This document shows positions 9,385 through 20,800 of a stretch of 64,000 nucleotides of DNA, in pieces. This stretch comes from UBA6168 sp965222975 (lineage in GTDB: Bacteria; Bacteroidota; Bacteroidia; Chitinophagales; Saprospiraceae). Under the pieces are notes generated by a model, which saw only the letters and a list, made by a program, of their open reading frames with translations, did no database searches and was not told the DNA's origin. Position 1 is the stretch's first letter. Every line of letters begins with the position of its first letter. The stretch lies in assembly GCA_965222975.1 (NCBI GenBank), contig CBDCVJ010000025.1:1-64000 (forward strand), read 5' to 3'. The translations under genes and the position numbers were made by a program.

Positions 9385-9414
9385 GACCTGTTTGACTCTG
9401 ATTTTAAAAAGAAC

Positions 9415-10338
9415 TCAAAAGCGAAATCCTTGCCCCAAGAACCGTGATTTTTCCTCAAATCCATTTCCTTTCCTGACTTGATTGTTCAAACTAAACATTG
9501 ATTGCAGTCCGCCTGATAATTTCGTATTCTTATTTAATTCAAAATAATATTCAGCGTTGGCCAGTCCATGCAACGAGCCATGTTTTTTATATTCGAAATT
9601 GGATAGATTGGTAAATCTGTCATCGGTATTTTCGTTCGAAATGGTTTTCCCCAAATGCTTTGAATAAATAGACGTCGAAACACCTGCGGAAAATAGGAAT
9701 CCAGACTTCTTATTTAATGGAATTTCCAAGCCAAATAATATGGGCAATAATATTGAGCGGCTTTTTTGATATATGGTGATAAATTAAGTTTCGGAAAATA
9801 AGGCATTGCTCTCTCCATAAATTTCTTCTTCCGAGCCATCTGCATATCGGATTATTTCAATAAATTGGTTGTCAATAATTTCGGTGTATTTGTTTTCAAT
9901 TAATTCTTCAAACCGTGAGGTGCTTTGGAAAAAACTTAATCCAGTATGAAGAAATAATTTCGATGATAAATATTTTCGGTAAAAAACTTCAGCATAAACT
10001 ACATCCAGCGGCTTTTCGAGTTTATCCCGTTTGTTTGTCCATTCCTTTTGGTCGGCGGAAGAAGCTTTGAGTGATCGGAAATGTTTGCCATAAGCCAATG
10101 TTGCTCCCAGTTGTTTTTAGGTTTTCTTGTCTTCCTATAATCAACGAATATAGTGGTAGGTGTCTTTGGAAGGTCTTTGCTTTTATTTAAAAGGTAAAAA
10201 TCAAGGGCGGGTATTTTTTCACAATATTGTTTTTGTCGAACAGGAATAGTTTTACTTATTTTAATCGGTGTAATTATTTCTTTGTTATCTGCATTCAGTA
10301 AATTTAGAGAAACAGTGTTTATTGTTTTTGTTTTCCAG
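9415..10338 (-). pseudogene. Decayed outer-membrane beta-barrel gene, N-terminus missing
   Basis: Conceptual translation of the minus strand gives about 305 residues of one barrel-type protein broken at two or more places. From the upstream end it reads FYLLNKSKDLPKTP, then IFVDYRKTRKPKNNW, shifts frame near 10105 to LGATLAYGKHF, runs to SNALFSET, meets an in-frame TAA at 9784-9786 and resumes as FITIYQKSRSILLPILFG to the C-terminal GQGFRF. Strand patterns such as AYGKHF, YAEVFYRKY and SILLPILFGLEIP are typical of Bacteroidota barrels in which a soluble N-terminal region precedes the barrel. The upstream boundary abuts the stop codon of the DUF4058 remnant, so the N-terminal half was probably lost by deletion. 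Confidence 0.75.
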
Positions 10339-10341
10339 CAC

Positions 10342-11112
10342 TTATTTTATTCGCTTTTCTACCCATTTTTTATCCTCTTCTGAAAAGTCGGGTGGGGGAG
10401 GGGCTTTTTTATAATAGATAGAATGATGATAATAGTTTTCTTTAAAGGCCATGTCAAGTGAAAGCAGCAAATCAATCACTATATCTTTGTCTTGTCGCTT
10501 CAATGGCACAGGAAAGACAGGTAGTTTATCCCTTATATCTATTGTCCAAACGTCGTAGGTTTTCTCATTGCCTCGCTGCAGTACGGCTGCGTAATGGGAA
10601 ATAGGAATATTTGAATTTTCAACGACCCTTTGTCCTCTTCTCAACAGGTCGATTTCGAGCAAATTAATACCGCTTTTGTGCAATTTCAATCGTTTTTTTT
10701 TGATCGTTTTTTATTCCGGGATTTCTTTTGTTTACAGGAGATAAAACTTCTATTACCGTTATTAAATCCCGATCATCTATGTCCCTGATTTCAATGGTAG
10801 GTATAGAGACTTGAAAGGTAAGGTAGGAAGGCTAACTGTTGGAGGTGTAACAGGGGTATCTTTTCCATATATGACAGAAGGTTCTTCCACCCTGTCATTC
10901 CTTTTTTCCAATACACTCAAATCAGGATACATTATTCCTATTTCTTCTCCCGGATTTTTATCTTCGACCACATATGATTTGATGATAGCAAAATATTGAG
11001 ATGGGAGCTGAGGAGCAATTAACCTTCTCATCGTTAAGATCAATGTACGGTGGAAGTCTGACCAAAGGCCACCTTCTAAATAAGGGTCCATGCCTGGAAA
11101 TGGAGATGCCAT
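10342..11112 (-). pseudogene. DUF4058 family gene with a frameshift
   Basis: Two minus-strand frames make up one DUF4058 protein of about 255 residues. The first, from ATG at 11112, has the family start SPFPGMDPYLE and W.DFH..LI. The frame leaves the family pattern near 10815. The other frame there gives SIPTIEIRD, then TVIEVLSPVNK, LLEIDLLRRG, PVFPVPLK and the C-terminal ending before DKKW, all in DUF4058 order. A single indel at about 10810-10820 explains this. DUF4058 proteins look like nuclease-fold proteins (E...E-x-D cores) but have no proven role. The gene is followed directly by the barrel remnant. Confidence 0.8.
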
Positions 11113-11192
11113 AGTTTTTAATTTTTTCCAAAAATAAAAAGATACCTTTACTTTGCCAATAGACTCAAAACATAGTAATTACGGTAAGTCAT

Positions 11193-13355
11193 ATGCAGCG
11201 CCCTGATTTTAAAAAATATTGAATTCGATAGTTCGGCATTCAAAACCCAAAACTCACCTCGCCTGCCGGGAGGCAGGAAACCCAAAACTCATCAGACGCC
11301 GGAGCAAATTGATATTCCCTCCCATTTTGAGCCCACCACTTTTGCACATCAAGATTTTGTCTCTGGTATTCCACCTTATTTAAGAGGCCCCTATTCCACC
11401 ATGTATGTAGGACGTCCATGGACAGTTCGCCAATATGCAGGCTTTTCCACCGCAGAAAAGAGCAATGCTTTTTATCGGAGAAATTTGGCGCAGGGGCAAA
11501 AGGGACTTTCTGTTGCGTTTGATTTGGCCACGCACCGGGGCTACGATAGCGACCACCCTCGGGTGAAAGGTGATGTGGGCATGGCAGGAGTCGCCATTGA
11601 TTCGGTGGAGGATATGAAAATACTTTTCGATCAAATCCCTCTGGATAAGATGTCGGTGAGCATGACGATGAACGGTGCGGTGATTCCGATCATGGCATTT
11701 TATATTGTGGCGGCGGAAGAACAAGGAGTTAAAACAGCGCAATTGAGCGGAACGATTCAGAACGATATTTTGAAGGAGTTCATGGTGCGCAATACCTTTA
11801 TTTATCCGCCAATGCAAAGTATGCGCATTGTAGGGGATATTTTCAAATATACGGCGCAGCACATGCCCCGATTCAATTCGATCAGTGTAAGCGGCTACCA
11901 TATCCACGAGGCAGGAGCACCCGCCGACATTGAACTGGCGTACACCTTGGCGGATGGCTTGGAATACTTGCGGAAAGGCATCGAAGCAGGATTGAAAAAT
12001 TGACGACTTTGCACCCCGCATTTCTTTCTTTTGGGGCATAGGGATGAACCATTTTATGGAAATAGCCAAGGCTGCGGGCAGGACGTTTGTTGTGGGCGAA
12101 GATCGTCAAACAGTTCAATCCAACGAATCCCAAAAGCATGTCGTTGCGGACGCACTGCCAGACTAGTGGGTGGAGCCTTACGGAGCAAGATCCGTTTAAT
12201 AACATCGCCCGCACCTGCATTGAGGCAATGTCAGCAGTATTCGGTGGTACGCAGTCGCTGCACACCAATTCGCTGGATGAAGCGATTGCACTGCCAACGG
12301 ATTTTTCTGCAAAAATCGCCCGGGATACGCAGCTGTTTTTGCAGAAGGAAACAGGCATTACAAAAATCGTTGATCCGTGGGCTGGCAGCTACTACATTGA
12401 ATATCTGACTGAACGACTCTCCCAACGTGCCTGGGCCTTAATTCAAGAAGTAGAAGAACTTGGTGGCATGGCCAAAGCCATCGAACAAGGGCTGCCCAAA
12501 CTCCGCATTGAGGAAGCCGCTGCAAGAAAACAGGCTCGAATTGATAGTGGTCAGGCTCGCATCGTCGGTGTGAACATTTTCCAAACGGATGATGAAAAAG
12601 AAATTGATATTTTAAAAGTGGACAATACCGCCGTGCGGGAGTCGCAGATCGCCCGTTTGCAAAAATTAAAAGCGGAACGAGACAATGCGGCTGTGCAGGC
12701 AGCTTTGGAGAAACTTTGTCAATTCGCCAGTTCGCCAGTTGGGCAATCCGACAGTCAGGAAGGGGAAGACAACTTATTGGCATTGGCCGTTGAGGCAGCA
12801 AGGCATCGGGCCACTTTGGGCGAGATCAGCGACGCCATGGAAAAAGCCTTTGGCCGCTATGTGCCGACCACCCGCTCGGTCACGGGCGTTTACAGCAACA
12901 CCATCAAAATGGATGAGACCTTTAAAAAGGCCCAGCAAATGGCCGATGAATTTGCCGAAATGGAAGGCCGCCGCCCCCGCATCATGATCGCCAAGCTCGG
13001 ACAGGATGGCCACGACCGAGGCGCCAAGATCATCGCCACCGGCTTTGCCGACCTCGGCTTCGATGTGGACATCGGCCCGCTCTTCCAGACGCCTGCCGAA
13101 GCTGCCCGTCAGGCTGCGGAAAATGATGTGCATGTGCTGGGCATCAGCTCCCTTGCCGCTGGCCACCGGACGTTAGTTCCGGAGACGATTAAAGAATTGG
13201 AAAAGATTGGACGGGGCGATATTCTGGTGGTGGCTGGTGGGGTGATCCCGCAGGGCGATTATGAATATTTGTACGAGCAGGGCGTGGCGGCGGTTTTTGG
13301 GCCGGGAACGAAGATTGCAGAGGCGGCGATGGGGGTGTTGGGGAAGTTGATGTAA
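11193..13355 (+). pseudogene. mutB: Methylmalonyl-CoA mutase large subunit, multiply disrupted
   Basis: Conceptual translation matches MutB from end to end: PYLRGPYSTMY, RPWTVRQYAGFSTAE, GQKGLSVAFDLATHRGYDSDHPR and GTIQNDILKEFMVRNT (substrate TIM barrel), QTSGWSLTEQDPFNN, SLHTNSLDEAIALPTDFSA, and the C-terminal cobalamin domain with DGHDRGAKIIA (the DxHxxG lower-ligand motif), SSLAAGH and GGVIP. The start is MQRPDFKK at 11193. I see at least three frame changes: near 11219, in the A5 run at about 11995 (AGLK to IDDFAPR), and near 12070 (EIAK to LRAGRLLWAKIV). A 35-bp hairpin/duplication also lies at 11243-11291. No mutA small subunit is next to it, although it normally precedes mutB. As read here, no functional mutase can be made. 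Confidence 0.88.
11243..11291 (+). repeat. 35-bp hairpin insertion with 14-bp direct repeat in mutB
   Basis: The string AAACCCAAAACTCA occurs at 11243-11256 and again at 11278-11291. Between the copies are 21 bases whose last 16 form a hairpin, CCTGCC-GGGA-GGCAGG (11262-11277). This looks like insertion of a tiny palindromic element with duplication of flanking sequence. The unit is 35 bp, so it also shifts the frame of mutB. Confidence 0.75.
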
Positions 13356-13489
13356 ACCGCACTTTGATAGCTTGTAACAACCGCAAACATCATTGCTTTT
13401 TGAAGAAACTGATTTATATGTGAATTACAAGAATATACATTTAATGTCGAAATACTCAGTTTGAATAATTTTGCAATGTATAATGTATA

Positions 13490-14291
13490 ATGTATAAAAT
13501 ACTAAATTTCACAAAATCATATTTTGCTATTTTATTGGTTGCATTCTGCCTGCAAAAAGGGTATGCGTGTCAATGTATAAAAGTGAGTTGGCGCTTCACT
13601 GATAAATTGAAAAATTACCAATTTATTGGAATGGTTGAAGTTTTTGGCTTTGACACCATTGGATATTCAACTTATATTAAAGCAAAAGTAATTCAACAAT
13701 ATCGTGGAGAATACTTGGGGGCTGAAATTTTGATTCTCCATAAAACAGTTATTGATTGCAATGGTAGCATTCCTTATAAGTCGGTTGGTGAAAAATTTAG
13801 GTTCTTTGACAATTTTCGTGGAGCGAAAAAAAACAGGAAGAGAGGGAGATAAAAAAATAAAAAATTGAAAATTTTTTATTTTTTTATCTCCCTCTCTATC
13901 AGAGTATTAGGGGGAAAGAAAAATTTTGAAAAAATTTTTCTTTCCCCCTAATACTCTGATATTCTGAGTGGCTTCCACTGGATTTGTCAAAGAACCAAAA
14001 TTTATAATAAAAGGATATTACTCAAGCTTGAAAGTAAATCACAAAAATGAGCTTGTCAAAATTGGACTTGGATTCTGTGACACAAATAGCCTATGGGTAA
14101 AAGGGAATATGGTGAAGGGTAACATCACAAAAAACATCATGCATAACAGGTACAAATGGAACAACTTTATTAAATCAATTTCATTTGGTTTAATAAATTT
14201 TGATTCAAAACTATTTTCAAAAGAATATGAATACCAAGAAATAACCATTGGAAAATTCAACGATGTTCTTAAACGTTACTTACTATCCTAA
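13490..14291 (+). pseudogene. Netrin/TIMP-like secreted protein gene interrupted by hairpins
   Basis: The first part (13490-13852) encodes a signal peptide ending at GYACQC, an N-terminal CxC typical of TIMP/netrin-like (NTR) proteins, and a beta-barrel-like stretch (FIGMVEVFGFDTIG, a distal Cys near DCNG, VGEKFRFF). The second part (about 13968-14291) continues the same kind of protein with GLGFCDTNSLWVKGNMVKGNIT and a C-terminal helix. Between them are two perfect hairpins covering 13839-13960, so the two halves are in different frames. The most economical reading is one gene split by insertion; two independent small genes are less likely because the second half has no signal or clear start. 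Confidence 0.65.
13839..13960. repeat. Two adjacent perfect hairpins with GAA loops
   Basis: Hairpin 1 has 28-bp arms at 13839-13866 and 13870-13897; hairpin 2 has 30-bp arms at 13898-13927 and 13931-13960. Both are perfect and both have the loop GAA. They touch with no base between them. Arm 1 starts AGAGAGGGAG, the same start as the inner hairpin of the element at 31679. They sit inside a coding region, which suggests insertion. Confidence 0.85.
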
Positions 14292-14309
14292 CTTTCTAAC
14301 CAAAATTAA

Positions 14310-15713
14310 ATGCTACTAAAAACAGACTACCTCATCATCGGCGCTGGTGCTATGGGCATGGCCTTCGCTGATGTACTCTTAAACGAAACCGATGCCGATC
14401 TAATCATTGTGGATAAGTACCACAAACCTGGTGGACACTGGAATGTCGCTTATCCTTTTGTCACACTGCATCAACCCTCTGCTTTTTATGGCATCAGCTC
14501 GATGGAACTGAGTAAGGGACGGATAGACAAGATAGGACTGAACAAAGGGCTGTTCGAACTGGCCTCCGGTGCAGAAGTCAGTGCCTATTTCGATGAGGCA
14601 ATGCGTCACCGGTTTTTACCAAGTGGACGGGTGCGCTATTTTCCGATGTGCGAGTACAAAGGCGATGGACACTTTGTGTCCATGCTGACAGGGGATAGCT
14701 ATGAGGTGGAGGTTAATCGAAAAACTGTGGATGCGACCTATCTCAAAACGAGTGTTCCGGCAACACATACTCCGAATTTTACCATTGCTGAAGAGGTGTC
14801 TTTTATGCCATTGAATGATTTGCCAAAAATTCAAAAACCTCCAACAGGCTTTGTAATTATTGGCGGCGGAAAGACAGGGATAGATGCCTGCCTATGGTTG
14901 TTGGAAAATAAAGTCAACCCAGATAAAATTACGTGGATCGTTTCGAGAGATGCCTGGTTGCTCGATCGACAAAACACCCAACCGACGCAAGAATTTTTTG
15001 AATATTCGATGGGAGCGATGGCGGCACAATTTGAAGCAGTGGCAGCGGCGACATCTATCCCTGATTTATTTGAACGGTTAGAAGCGGCGGGAGTCTTGGT
15101 GCGCATATTTAAAGACGTGCGTCCTACCATGTTCCACGGCGCTACCATTAGTCAAATGGAATTGGAGGAATTGCGGCGCATCAAAAACGTTGTTCGCATG
15201 GGTAAGGTACAACGGATTGAAAAAGAGCAGCTTATACTCGAAAAAGGCATCCTCCCAACGAGTGCAACACACATTCACGTTGACTGCTCGGCAAGTGCTA
15301 TCGGCAATTTGGAAATCCAGCCCATCTTTCAGGGCGACCTGATAATTCCCCAAACAGTTAGGCCATACCAGCCAGTTTTCAGTGCCGCCTTCATCGCTCA
15401 TGTAGAGGCAGCATATGATAATGAAAAAAAGAAAAATGAACTCTGCACCGTCGTGCCCCTTCCCAATCTTGATACCGATTGGATCAGGATGCTGGCCGTT
15501 CAGATGATGAACCAATTCAACTGGTCGCAAGACAAAGAACTGCGAAAATGGCTAACCAACAACCGACTGGACGGGTTTAGTAAAGTGGTGCGTAGCGTTT
15601 CAAAAGAAGATACGGATAAGCAGGCCATTTTAAAACGCATGCGTGATAATGCCATGCCCGCCGTAATAAAACTACAGCTGTTGGACTGGAAAGGCACAGA
15701 GGATTGGAATTGA
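14310..15713 (+). CDS. FAD/NAD(P)-binding oxidoreductase, flavin-monooxygenase-like
   Basis: A 467-residue cytoplasmic protein. An N-terminal Rossmann FAD motif is seen as IIGAGAMGMAFA (residues 9-20), followed by a KPGGHWN segment. A second dinucleotide-binding motif, FVIIGGGKTGID, lies near residue 180 and ends the linker after PLNDLPK. This two-Rossmann layout is that of class B flavin monooxygenases and related NAD(P)-dependent oxidoreductases, but the canonical FxGxxxHxxxW fingerprint is not obvious. The substrate is unknown. The gene starts 19 bp after the NTR-like remnant and has no co-directional partner immediately downstream. Confidence 0.8.
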   Translation: MLLKTDYLIIGAGAMGMAFADVLLNETDADLIIVDKYHKPGGHWNVAYPFVTLHQPSAFYGISSMELSKGRIDKIGLNKGLFELASGAEVSAYFDEAMRHRFLPSGRVRYFPMCEYKGDGHFVSMLTGDSYEVEVNRKTVDATYLKTSVPATHTPNFTIAEEVSFMPLNDLPKIQKPPTGFVIIGGGKTGIDACLWLLENKVNPDKITWIVSRDAWLLDRQNTQPTQEFFEYSMGAMAAQFEAVAAATSIPDLFERLEAAGVLVRIFKDVRPTMFHGATISQMELEELRRIKNVVRMGKVQRIEKEQLILEKGILPTSATHIHVDCSASAIGNLEIQPIFQGDLIIPQTVRPYQPVFSAAFIAHVEAAYDNEKKKNELCTVVPLPNLDTDWIRMLAVQMMNQFNWSQDKELRKWLTNNRLDGFSKVVRSVSKEDTDKQAILKRMRDNAMPAVIKLQLLDWKGTEDWN

Positions 15714-15947
15714 TTGAAATGGTCAAAAATTCTTAAAAAAAATATCGTTTCAAAACCCTTTTCGCCTGCCCTTACAAACGCAAATTTTACATAAAAATTC
15801 TGAAAAAAATTCCCTGAATTCATAAACATTCCATATGGTGAGGCATTCAACCTATTCCTCTTTTAAAAATCACTTCATATCTTGATAAATGTCATTGATT
15901 GCTGATATAGGATAAACAATATTGGAGCTAAAATGAAAATGTAAAAT

Positions 15948-16811
15948 ATGTGGTACATATATTATAGAATACTATTTCCCATTTTGTTATTTAGCGCCGC
16001 AATTTTAACTGCTACATGTTCCAAAAATGATCCACCGAAAGAACTCCGGCAAGAGAGCGAACGTTTTATTATTCTCACCAATTCGATACATGGCACACTT
16101 AATGAAATAAATCTTGTAGAAACCCATGCAGAATTGATGTTCAATAAAATTAAAAATATTTTAGGGGAAGAAAGAATGCCTGAAAAAAAGATCACTATCA
16201 GGATGGAAGGTGCATTTATTGAACAGGGGCCTTATTTCGATCCGGACGGAATTCATTTGTTTCGTTATTCACCAGAAGAGAATGGTTATCTGGCTTTACT
16301 GACACATGAATTAGTCCATGCCGTCCGTGAAACTTTTTATATTGAAATGGAAACGTGGAACTGGCCGACCTATGAATATTTTGACGAAGGCTTTGCAGAA
16401 TATATTGCTCAATTGGCCGAACCGAATAAGACGGGCTTTCCATTTTATGGTTTTTCAGAGCATGCTGTCGTTGGAGATTTAGTGCTGCAAGGACAATTTC
16501 TTCCACATGATTCGCTTCGTACCCACCACAATGAATTAAACCAACCTTGTAACCTGCAAACCTATCCACAAAGAGCTTCGTGGTTCCGTCACTTGGATGA
16601 AGTATATGGGCGGGAGGCAATGTTGGCAGTTGCTTATCCTCCTGAAGAACCTACCCCCAATGTCGTAAAAGAATTAGTTGGTGTTGATTTGCCCACGTTA
16701 GACTTGCAATGGGAAAACTGGATAATCAGCCAATATGAGAACACGGAAGACGCTGACCGGACAGCAAATGAATATCGAGAGCGGACATCGTGGTATTCGT
16801 ATTGCGAATAA
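15948..16811 (+). CDS. Lipoprotein with a gluzincin-type metallopeptidase motif
   Basis: A 287-residue protein whose N-terminus (hydrophobic stretch then TATC24) looks like a lipoprotein signal. It contains the zinc motif HELVH at residues 120-124 and, 22 residues later, DEGFAEY (E147, E151), the spacing of a gluzincin-type third ligand. This resembles peptidase MA/M1-like domains, so it is probably a zinc peptidase in the periplasm or on the outer membrane. The C-terminal part (TPNVVKELVG, LQWENWI) resembles the helical end of such domains. Substrate is unknown. It stands alone, with long spacers on both sides. Confidence 0.75.
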   Translation: MWYIYYRILFPILLFSAAILTATCSKNDPPKELRQESERFIILTNSIHGTLNEINLVETHAELMFNKIKNILGEERMPEKKITIRMEGAFIEQGPYFDPDGIHLFRYSPEENGYLALLTHELVHAVRETFYIEMETWNWPTYEYFDEGFAEYIAQLAEPNKTGFPFYGFSEHAVVGDLVLQGQFLPHDSLRTHHNELNQPCNLQTYPQRASWFRHLDEVYGREAMLAVAYPPEEPTPNVVKELVGVDLPTLDLQWENWIISQYENTEDADRTANEYRERTSWYSYCE

Positions 16812-17823
16812 AAAATTCTTTGACAGTTTAACCTTGTCGGACTTGCACTTACGAGTCTTTCCTGTAGCAATCCTGATCACAAGGCCTCTTTTGATCTAAG
16901 GTGTTTTGGCAAAGTAGCATTGTTAATCAGTGTGGTAAAATGGGCACATACTTTCGACATTTTATTGGTTAAGACAATGTACTGTTTGCCGATTCATGGC
17001 GAGCGGATATGCAGGGTATTAACGTCCGAAAGGCAACAGATAATATTTGTTTTATTTTAAAGTGACAATTACTAACTATTAAATTTAATATGTTATTAAA
17101 TTTGAATATAATTGGAAGTTTTGGAAAAAGAACCTACTTTCGCTTTTAATAATTATTAACAGGAAAATATAAACCCGCCCACACAGCACCACATCTTTAT
17201 TTACCTAACTCCCTTTTCTGCACACATGCACCTAATACCTGTGCAATACAAATGTTTTCCCATAATATTTGTTGACTTACCGTGCCACTGACCCAAGCTT
17301 GGAGGAACAACATCGGGAGCTTCAGCGCCGCAGCTCTATTTATATTTAATTTTTTTGTATCACCCATTATTGGCACTTAGTAAGCTATACCTAATACCCA
17401 AATATTAAAAGCTTTTACAGGCTTTCTATTTATTTTCTCCCCAAAAATATTAGCGTTGACAATCTATTTTCCTCAAAATTAATTTCACTTGATTTTTGCT
17501 TAATAGTGCTGCAAAAATCCAATAGCTACACTTGTTTTTGTGAGGACAGGCCCAATAGGCACAACCCCAAATTGGCAAATATGCGGAGGTTTACAGGCCA
17601 TTACAGCTACTAAATGGTATGGCCTTCAAATAATGGACATTTTCCATATTAATTAGGAATGTGTTCAAAATAAGATGCCCGATTAGGGATGCTTTAATCT
17701 TGGACGTGGACATTACGAACAGATAGGAACTTGCATAGTAATGCAATGAGGGTCTGCGCTAAAAACAAGCGACTTAACCAGGTAGGTTATTTTGAATACA
17801 CACAGCAATTTTTTCCCAAAACT
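16812..17823. other. Roughly 1-kb spacer without recognised genes
   Basis: I find no credible coding region, tRNA or strong hairpin here. The DNA is AT-rich with long poly-A/T stretches. A frame upstream of the gene at 17824 extends back to 17731, but its residues (before the signal peptide) do not look like protein. The spacer may contain the promoter of the following large surface protein. Confidence 0.4.
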
Positions 17824-20800
17824 ATGTTACGAATCACCTTTTTCTTTATCGGAACACTCATTACCACAGTTATTCAAGCTCAAGCTCCTTCAGTACAAGA
17901 TTGCCTAGGTGCCATACCGATCTGCCAACAGATATACGATGGCGATCCAATACCTGCAGGCATTGGAGATGTAATGGATTTCGAGAGCGACGATACCTGT
18001 TTCCCTTTTGAAACCAATTCTATTTGGTACACCTTCACGGTTAATAATACTGGTCAATTTGGATTTGTATTAACCCCTGATTTTGATTATCAGGATTTTG
18101 ATTGGGTACTTTTTGACATCACCAATGCCAACTGTGAGGACTTGTTTGACAACCCCTCGCTGGTAGTAAGTTGCAACTCAGCTGGAGGCAACGAATGTAA
18201 TGGCCAGACCGGAGCAACCGGGGCTTCCATATATCAACAACAAGGTTCTAATTGTTCCAATTTCCCCCCTGATATCAATAATGGATATACAGCATTTAAT
18301 GATTTAATTGATGTGGTAGCTGGCAATACCTATGCCTTGTGTGTCAGTGATTTTTCTCTGAGCCCCCTTGGCTATACTTTGGATTTTGGCTTATCAGCTG
18401 GTATAGGTATTTATGATGACATACCTCCTTTTGTAGATAATGTTGATTATCTGGATCCCTGTGGTGGTCAAGAAATTTTAGTTCAATTTTCTGAGTTTAT
18501 TCAATGCTCTACTATCGATGCTTCAAATTTCCAATTGAGTGGCCCGGGTGGTCCATATTCTTTGACTTTGTCATCTGCTAATTGTGACGCAAACGGAAAT
18601 TTCAGTAAAGAATTTATACTGCACATCAGCCCTCCCATACCTCCTGATGCCACAACCAACTTGATTTTGGATGTTGATGGCAGTACTGAGGCGCTGGATT
18701 TATGTGACAATCCAAGCGAACCTGCCAGTCTAAATTTAGATGCCCCTAATCAAAGTGTACAGGTTGACCTTGGTCCTGACACTTCCATCTGTTCAGGAGA
18801 AACCATCATACTTGAAAGTGAATTGATGGGTACATATTCTTGGAGTGATGGGAGTAGTGGTCTTACTTTACAAGTGTCTGATTCAGGGGTTTATTGGGTC
18901 GACATTGACACACCTTGTGGTTTGGTTTCTGATACTGTTGAAATCTTTCAATCAAATGACTTACCAGTCGTCAATTTGGGAAATGATACGATCCTTTGTC
19001 CTTCCGAAATATTAATATTTGATGTAACCAATCAAGGAGCTACTTATTTGTGGCAGGATGGAAGCACGGACCCAACGTTCTCTGTCAGTCAGCCAGGCAA
19101 TTATGCCGTATCTGTCAGCAATGAGTGCGGCGAAGTGCAGGATCAGATCAATGTGAGTATTGCTGACCCCATCACAGCAGAACTAAATGGTGCAAGCCTT
19201 TGCCCCGGCGAAAGCATTGACTTTGACGTGACTTCCCCCGGAGCATCCTATTTATGGCAGGATGGCAGTACCAATCCTACATACGCTGCTACCGCCGCTG
19301 GAACCTATTCCGTCACCGTCAGCAACGCCTGCGAAACAGTGGAACTCTCAGCGGATGTTTTGGAAACGGCTCCCCCTCTTCCGAATATCGACCTCGGCAA
19401 CGACACAACCCTTTGCCCAGGAGAAAGTCTTCTTCTTGAAATTGACGTACCAAACGTTTCGATCGTATGGCAGGACGGTAGCACCAACCCTACCTTTCAG
19501 GTCAACCAGCCCGGCCAGTTTTCCGCTTCTATCAGCAATGCATGCGATGAGGTACAGGATCAGATCAATGTAAATATTGCTGACCCCATCACAGCAGAAC
19601 TAGATGGTGCGAGCCTTTGCCCAGGCGAAAGCGTTGACTTTGATGTGACCTCCCCTGGCGCCTCTTATTTGTGGCAGGATGGCAGTACCAATCCCACTTA
19701 CACTGCTACCGCTGCCGGAACTTATTCCGTCACCATCAGCAACGCCTGTGAATCGGTGGAACTCTCAGCGGAGGTTTTGGAAACAGCCCCCCCCATCCCC
19801 GATTTCGACCTCGGCAACGACACAACCCTTTGCCCTGGGGAGAGCCTTCTTCTGGAAATTGACGTGCCAAACGTTTCGATCATATGGCAGGACGGTAGCA
19901 CCAATCCTACCTTTCAGGTCAATCAGCCCGGCCAGTTTTCTGTATCTGTCAGCAATGCATGCGATGAGGTGCAGGAGCAGGTCAATGTTGATTTTGCTGA
20001 CCCTATTATTGCCGAACTGGCCGATGCGACCCTTTGCCTGGGCGAAAATGTGGACTTTGATGTGACCAATGCCGGGGCCTCCTATTTGTGGCAGGATGGA
20101 AGCACCAACGCTACCTTCACTGCTACAACTGCCGGGACTTTTTCCGTAACCATCAGTAATGCATGCGAATCAGTAGAACTATCAGCGGAAGTTCAGGAGA
20201 CAGCCGCCCCTATTCCTGCTATCAATTTGGGCGATGATACAAGCCTATGCCCTGGGGAAAGCCTTCTATTGGAATTGAATATCCCAGACGTTTCAATTGT
20301 TTGGCAGGATGGAACACAAGCTGAAAATTATCTGGTTACGTCACCAGGCAATTACTGGGCAACGGTTTCCAATGAATGTGAAAGCCTTTCTGATTCGATA
20401 GAGGTAAACTTTTGGGAGTCGATATCCGCCTCTCTTGTTCAGGATACTTTCCTTTGTCCGGGAGAAAATCTATTACTGGATGTTGCTGATGAAAATGCAA
20501 GTTCCTATTTATGGCAGGATAATTCTTCTTCGCCGATTTATACGGTCAATAAGCCGGGGATTTATTCTGTGATCGTTGAAAACCAATGTGAAGCGATTGA
20601 ACTCAGCGTTGATATTGAAAATTGTGAAATATGTAATGTATATGTCCCTAACGCCCTTTCTCCCAACAATGACGGCATCAATGATTCTTTTCAGCCCTAT
20701 TTAAATTGTCATGCTGAGAATTTCGACCTAAAAGTATTCAACCGCTGGGGAGCCCTCATTTTTGAAACCAACATGATTGATAATGGTTGGGATGGAACTG

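Noticed and set aside
11380..12069. Long minus-strand frame of 229 residues opposite mutB
   Set aside because: It is the shadow of a strongly conserved coding sequence; the plus-strand translation matches MutB motif by motif.
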